Below, piece by piece: positions 59,025-64,000 of a DNA stretch of 64,000 nt (positions within the stretch are counted from its first letter, which is position 1; each line of letters opens with the position of its first letter). The translations under genes and the position numbers were made by a program. The notes beneath the pieces were generated by a model. That model worked only from the letters and a program-made list of their open reading frames with translations, did no database searches and was not told where the DNA came from. This DNA is from Burhinus oedicnemus (taxonomy: Eukaryota > Chordata > Aves > Charadriiformes > Burhinidae): positions 1,813,271 to 1,877,270 of the forward strand of contig VFFE01007192.1 in the NCBI GenBank assembly GCA_008921705.1, read 5' to 3'.

Positions 59025-60684
59025 GTGCCTTTTTTCCTTGAAGGAAAATACCTACTTTAAGATGTATTTTAAGACTGAAATTTTGTTCTTCAGTATTTGT
59101 CATACAGTAGAATGGAACCATTGAGCTGGTTTTGTTTCTGATACCTGAAATGAAAATACTATGTTCTAAAATTGTCACTTTTTTCAGCTTTATTATCTGT
59201 AGCTTATTATGTACATTGTATCCTTTAGCACTGTCTGTGTTATAGCAAAATATTATCACCTGCAATGTGTTTAACACTGATTAGAAGTGATGTTAAACAT
59301 TGCAGAATTCATTTGCATGTTCTTACTGTGCACTAATAGATTGTTTTCATTTCAGTTGCGTCTAAAGTATCTTTATATTCTTAACTAGATTCTCAGTTTA
59401 AACGGAGGAAGGAAAAGGGTGACAGATCTTTTTTTGCTGTTTAATGAAAAGGGAGTTAAAAGACCAACGTGAGCTAGCTGTGTGGAAAGACCACTAAAGG
59501 AATATTATAGTAAATTCTGCAGTTTTAAAGATTCTGCTCTGATTCAGGCAAGTATATATGTGCTGATTTCGGAAAGCAGCTGCATTAAGTAAGGGTGTTC
59601 AAACACATGTTCATTCTAAAGGGTGTGCTTTGAGGTTACTGCACACAAGTTCTGTTGAACAGTGACACTTTCCAGGAGGAAGGTGTGTAATTCTGGAAGG
59701 TACAGCTCACTTGATTGCTAGTTGAACCAGCTAAAATCCAGTAAGAAATAATTTTACTTGTGACTGTTTGCTTTAATGAAAGACTGTCACCCTAAATTCC
59801 CGAGAATGCCAGTTTTGTGTCCTTGCATCCTGCAAGTATGTAAAAATACTTCTTTACTAAGCTACTATAATAGAGTTTCTCATATTTTTCTAATTATACA
59901 TTACCTACAAAGAGAGGTGCCCAACACAAGAGGTGAAAATTGCTGGAATTGCCTAGAAGGAAGATCATGCTGTCTCTTAATTAAAGTAAAGGTCAGATTG
60001 GCTCCAGATTTTTATACGTCAGGAAATCAAAACAACAGCCAAAAACTAAGTGGACTTACGAGAACCAATCAGAATATTTTCAAATATTTTGTAAGTAACT
60101 AAGTGTTCTTTCTGATTTTTCAAGAGCTTATACTGTGTTACCTTGTCAAAGATCAGGAAAACCTGAAAGTGAAACTGAATGGCTTTTACTTGTCCAAGCT
60201 GAGGCAAAAAGTAATGAGGAAAGAAGATTGTAAAACTAAATCATTAATCAATGAGGATAATTAACACAGACATTTAATTTTGAGGTAAAATTCCCTGTTT
60301 CCTGATAAGGCCTATAATCATTACAGGCATCCAGTGATTTGATCGCATAGCAATATATGTGAAATTAAAGTATATTCAGCATTTATCTCGCCAACCATCC
60401 TGAAGTCTGTTTTTGCCAGTAAGCTTCAGTGGGTGTATATTGGGTTCCTTGGGCACAGGAACTATGCAGATAAAAACCCAAATCATGTAAGAAATTTTTA
60501 GTGTTTGGGTAAAAGCCTAGGGACAGCAAGCTCTTCAGTACTCATTACTTGAAAAGACCAGTTCGTCAGAATTTCATGTCTCATTTTTAGTGGAGACCGT
60601 TACACAGTAGTGGTGTATCAAAAGTTACTGTGCGGTGACACCAGAAGTACTTGCTGTATTCTAGGAACAGACAACACCGTGTTC

Positions 60685-60860
60685 CCATGAGGGTGGTCAG
60701 ATACTGGAAGAGGTTGCCTAGAGAGGTGGAGCTCTCTGTCCATGGAGGGATTGAGGACTTGACTGGGCATAGCCCAGAGCATCCTTGTCGCGTTAGGCCT
60801 GCTTTGAGCAGACATTGGGGTAGGGACCTCCCTTCCACTCTGAATTGTTCTGACTGTATA
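60685..60860 (+). mobile_element. CR1 LINE 3'-end fragment in 3' UTR
   Basis: Recognisable CR1 3' blocks in order: ATGAGGGTGGTCAGATACTG, GAAGAGGTTGCCTAGAGAGG, CCATGGAGGGATTGAGGACT, TGGGCATAGCCCAGAGCATC, CTGCTTTGAGCAG, then GGGACCTCCCTTCCA. The terminal octamers are degraded. It lies in sense orientation inside the predicted 3' UTR, upstream of the last two AATAAA signals. Both strands are open for over 190 bases, but no protein relates to it. Confidence 0.85.
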
Positions 60861-61256
60861 ACAAAGGGGAAATGTCTGGTGACCCCTCTGCCAGGGGGGT
60901 CAGTTGGTGGTTTTTAAATAGTGACCGCTGTGAGATGTTGTCGGTGTATCTTGTGGGTCCATGATTCTGACTGCTGTAATGAGTTCTGTCTTGATGTGGT
61001 AACGAGTTATCATATTCAGTATTCATCTCTCTTGTTTTTGTCACAGTTCTGTATGATTGTGTCATTTTTGTATTATTTCAAAGTATTTCTTCTACAAAAT
61101 AAAATAATTTGCCATAAATAGAAATAGAGTTTTGTTACATGTCCCAGTATAAGACATCTTTTGAATGACTTATATTTGCCACATTCATGATGCTTTCATA
61201 AAGAAATTTTGTATTTTATATAACACTGTCATTTAGCTGAATGTAATGAATTTTCA

Positions 61257-61262
61257 AATAAA
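61257..61262 (+). promoter_or_regulatory. WWC3: Poly(A) signal AATAAA, likely main WWC3 site
   Basis: AATAAA in the context TTTTCAAATAAAAGTAAG, followed within about 30 bases by GTCTGTGAGATTGG, a plausible GU-rich downstream element. An alternative AATAAA lies at 61098-61103 (context ACAAAATAAAATAA) and an early one at 58761-58766. Confidence 0.55.
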
Positions 61263-61280
61263 AGTAAGAAAGGAAGTCTG

Positions 61281-63711
61281 TGAGATTGGAGATCCTAGAG
61301 AGGTTACGCTGAAGAGCTGAAAGGGATGCAGACTGTAAGGAATGGCAGGTATGTTCTCCCCCGTGCTTACTGCTCACGATAAGCTGACAGCTGTATCAGA
61401 GGCTCATAGTTGAATATTCCTGGAATTCCTGGGTAGCTCCACTTACAACACGTTGAACTGCCTTTTTTTCTAACAAACAGAAGTTTGTAGATTTGTATTG
61501 GAAGTAAGTTGACATTATTAATTCTGTGATATCTTACTTATGACTAATTCCAAGGTGGAAGCCACTCAAAAGAATATGGGTTAAGTTTTTGGGGCTGAAC
61601 TTTACTGCTGCTTTCAGAACGGAAACGTTAAACCTGCGTAATTGCAGAAAGGCCATTTCTCAGTTCCTCTCTGCAACCCTAAGCTGCAGGAGCGCAGGCA
61701 AAATCATAGTACTGACATATGACTCCTGTCTCTGTCCAGTATTTGCAAGGCGTTAAGGGTATGACAAAGTTTAGGTTATTTTTAAACGGTCTGCTAGAAA
61801 TAGTCATTTGGAATGCCAGCCACCTCTGTCTCACTACCATCAGGATCAACAACAAAAGCTATAATGGGTATGTCAGTATGGGTTTTCTGTTTTAAGAATG
61901 AAGTCTTACGTGTATTTCTTGCTGCAGTTCTTGTAAACGCTTTGCAAGACTTAAAGGTAAGTGCTGTATTAAAAGAGCAGGTTTTTGGTTTAGGTTTTTT
62001 TGGTTTTTGTTTTTTTTTTTTTAGGAATTAGATGAACTGTGTATTTTGTTTTCAGTGGAGGTGAAACTGAAGTTTGAATTTTTAGGGAAGAGGGCACTTT
62101 ACAGCTTGTTTTGCATCCAATCTCCAACTGTAAAGTCATGTATCTTTGAGAGGAGGAAAAATGTATTTACAGAGAGACTTGAGAAACTGCATGCTGGCAA
62201 AAGCAAGAACAGTCTTTTCCAAAACATCATGTGAAGAGACTCCTCAATTTGACTGAGTATCATTGGAAAAAAAATACCAAAGAGTAAAGCTGATTTGTTT
62301 TTGGAATCTGTAAATGTCGATTAAGCGATTTGCTTGAACTTTAGAAAAGCTCAGTATTCTTGGAGTTAAAAGCTGCTTAGGAGCTGTTTCTGGCTTCTTA
62401 TAATTTCTAATAATCTCTTAAATTTGTACATACATACCTGTTTTCTGTTGAGAATTAGGTATTCTGTCCCTTTAGTTTGTTTGCAGTTAGACCATCCAAC
62501 TAAAAATACACATTCAGCAGAGACTTGATGAGTTCAGCTGTTGTAACAGAGAAGAGAAAATTAGGAATTGGATTTAGGAAAATCTCTCCAGGAAAAAATG
62601 GGAGATTGAGACCCTTGTGCTCATTTGGTTAGTGCACCAAATTACTGTTCTGTGTCTAGGACATTGCGTTTGTGTTACAGAGTGTGTCTTGTGGCACACA
62701 GGTTCCCAGGTATAGATGTTTGTGTCTGACCAACTAGATACTGCTTGCCGTTTTCCGTGTTTCCCTCTCATAAACTGATTAAAGAAAATTGCAGGTAATA
62801 TTATCAAGAAAATAAATTAAGCGCTCAGCGTTTGTTTAACTTCCTCCACAGAATTCAATTGGCCTGTTATTAATATTTATTTTAATGGGTGCAAAGACCA
62901 GACACTGGCAGGAAGTTAGGACTTGTATCACTTTTCGACACTTCATTGACACGGTTGTAGTAGGCCTGGGGCTGTTACTCATCTACGAGTGGTAGAGAGC
63001 TGTGATCTGCAGTGCTGTGTATGAAGGGCATAATCAAATCTCTTCTCTAAAGGCATGCTTCTTGCTCCAGAAATGTGTGAGAACTTCACGTGACGCAAGC
63101 TAAGTGTTCAAATTTCATGACAAAATCCAAAACCTGTGGCTTCTGTACGGGGAGTCCATATTGGAAATAAGGAGTACAGGGACTTTCTTCAGCTTGTAGA
63201 CAAGATTTGGAGGAGTTGCGTAGCCATTCTGAAAAAAGGTTTTGTACACCCTGTATCAACTGGCTTGCTTTGCTGGGCCGGGCTGCCTGCCTAGCACATC
63301 CAAAAATACCTGCTCAAGCACACTGGTTCTTCCAGAATGGCATTCCTTAACCTTTGAAGTGAGTGGAAGTCATGTGCATGCCTTCAGTCACCCGTGGATA
63401 TTTTCATAGGTGATTGTGCAAGATCTCCCTCTACCTAGCTGTTGCATCTGCTTGGTAGTACAAAGCACATGCCTGGGTGCCCTTAAGGGTAAAACCAGTC
63501 AGCACAACAGTCAAATATGGGAAAATGAGCAGTAAGGTGAATGGCCTGAAATAAAACACATTGCACATGTATGAACACGTACACGATCTTCACAAAGAAC
63601 AGTTACAACCTCTGCCTTGCAAAACGTGATCCTGGTGGCTTGTACAAAATTTCTGCAGTCAGAACTTTTGAAATTATTATTTTGTTGTAGAACTCAAAAA
63701 CATTGTAGAGT
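61281..63711. other. Intergenic region downstream of WWC3
   Basis: About 2.4 kb of unremarkable sequence. A T/G-rich tract occurs near 61978-62023. In mammals CLCN4 is the next gene downstream, but I see no CLCN4 exon here. Short open frames (61813-62031, 62046-62234) have no recognised similarity. Confidence 0.65.
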
Positions 63712-63790
63712 ATAATAAAAAAAAAACCCCAACAACAAAAAAAACCCCAAACAAACAAAAACGAAAACAAACCCAAACCAAAATCCCCCA
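63712..63790. repeat. A/C-rich low-complexity tract
   Basis: Runs of A3-A10 broken by CCCC, CAAC and CAAAC units. It is the complement of the T/G-rich tracts seen repeatedly in the introns and sits 30 bases before the LTR-like sequence. Confidence 0.85.
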
Positions 63791-63819
63791 AAAATACGGT
63801 TCTGAGATGTAATACTCAG

Positions 63820-64000
63820 TGTCCTGGTTTGAGGTAAAGCAGGACCAGTTTTGTTCAGTAACTTTGCTTGTTAGCTGGGCCTCTTCTAACTGCTGAAATT
63901 AACAGCATGTTGTGCAGGAAACCGTTCGTTCTCAGAGTGATAAGACCCATGTTTATGGCTGATGCCAAGGAACGGTATGCAGAGAGGCTCTGGCTTATAC
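63820..64000 (+). mobile_element. LTR-like sequence of an endogenous retrovirus (cut by window end)
   Basis: Begins with TGTCCTGGTTTGAGGTAAAG, a start I associate with abundant avian ERV LTRs, which open with TG. It continues with AACAGCATGTTGTGCAGGAA, GTGATAAGACCCATGTTTAT and GGCTGATGCCAAGG. The family assignment rests on memory of bird repeats, not a search. The 3' end, any internal region and the target-site duplication lie beyond the window, so solo LTR and full provirus cannot be distinguished. Confidence 0.55.

Larger units (their letters stand above)
2990..61280 (+). other. WWC3: WWC3 locus, 3' portion (20 exons plus 3' UTR)
   Basis: WWC3 belongs to the WWC/KIBRA family of cytoplasmic and junction-associated scaffolds that promote LATS1/2 kinase activation and so restrain YAP/TAZ (family knowledge). 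Twenty exons join in frame to 1018 residues ending in ADDV and a stop. WWC3 rather than WWC1 or WWC2 is indicated by the triple SSRGSLA repeat followed by FTDIYGLPQY in exon h, by LYRSDSDSSTLPRKSPFVRN in exon q and by SSLAELMARTSLDLELDLQA in exon r, compared with remembered family sequences. The N-terminal WW domains, start codon and promoter lie upstream of the window. Every junction is GT-AG and no frameshift or internal stop was found, so the gene looks intact. The right limit rests on a predicted poly(A) signal. Confidence 0.95.
58648..61280 (+). other. WWC3: Predicted WWC3 3' UTR
   Basis: About 2.6 kb, similar to the few-kilobase 3' UTR of mammalian WWC3 as remembered. It contains an A-rich and TA-repeat region soon after the stop (58753-58833), an AU-rich nonamer at 59016-59024, a sense CR1 fragment at 60685-60860 and AATAAA hexamers at 58761, 61098 and 61257. 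The last is followed by a GT-rich stretch, so I place the main cleavage site near 61275-61285. The end is inferred, not seen. Confidence 0.6.

Noticed and set aside
60587..60917. Open frames on both strands near 60.6-60.9 kb as a possible small gene
   Set aside because: The sequence is a CR1 3' untranslated end, which is not protein coding.
61281..63711. Start of CLCN4, the mammalian downstream neighbour
   Set aside because: No exon with recognisable chloride-channel sequence is visible in these 2.4 kb.
1..64000. CRISPR arrays, operons, prokaryotic promoters or terminators
   Set aside because: The spliced gene with GT-AG introns and LINEs shows this is vertebrate nuclear DNA; no array-like repeat-spacer pattern is present.

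Overview
This window looks like bird nuclear DNA. It holds the 3' four-fifths or so of one gene, WWC3 (WW and C2 domain containing 3, a KIBRA-family scaffold protein of the Hippo pathway), read left to right. Three observations point to a bird: CR1 LINE fragments with the characteristic TTCTATGA-type 3' end, moderately short introns (about 56 kb of genomic sequence for 20 exons), and an LTR-like sequence starting TGTCCTGG at the right edge that resembles endogenous-retrovirus LTRs of neoavian birds. The last point is from memory, not from a search. I cannot name the species.

Layout. Bases 1-2989 are intron: the upstream exons with the start codon and the two WW domains lie outside the window. 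Twenty consecutive coding exons follow between 2990 and 58647. I placed each by codon-phase-compatible AG/GT junctions and by agreement of the joined reading frame with the WWC family. Joined, they encode 1018 residues plus a stop with no frame break: first coiled coil (exons a-c), a variable linker (d), second coiled coil (e-g), a large Ser-rich exon (h), the conserved DSGV segment (i), the C2 domain (j-m), an acidic coiled coil (n), a linker (o), the aPKC-type basic/Ser segment (p-q), the C-terminal coiled coil (r-s) and the C-terminal ADDV PDZ ligand (t). The 3' UTR probably runs from 58648 to about 61280, where an AATAAA is followed by a GT-rich stretch. The remaining 2.7 kb is intergenic and ends inside the LTR-like element.

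Non-genic content. There is a 1.1-kb 5'-truncated CR1 antisense to the gene in the n-o intron, two short sense CR1 3' ends (m-n intron and 3' UTR), a probable much older CR1/L3-like fragment in the l-m intron, and many G/T-rich (or complementary A/C-rich) low-complexity tracts. I found no second protein gene, no confident RNA gene and no CRISPR or prokaryotic feature. Every sizeable reading frame outside WWC3 and CR1 lacks recognisable similarity and is treated as chance.

I did not find an undescribed biological system. The points most worth checking are a tandem (NAGNAG) splice acceptor at exon r, a weak donor with an open read-through after exon f, possible short/long 3' UTR choice combined with an AU-rich element and an exapted CR1 fragment, and a promoter-like patch in the k-l intron.
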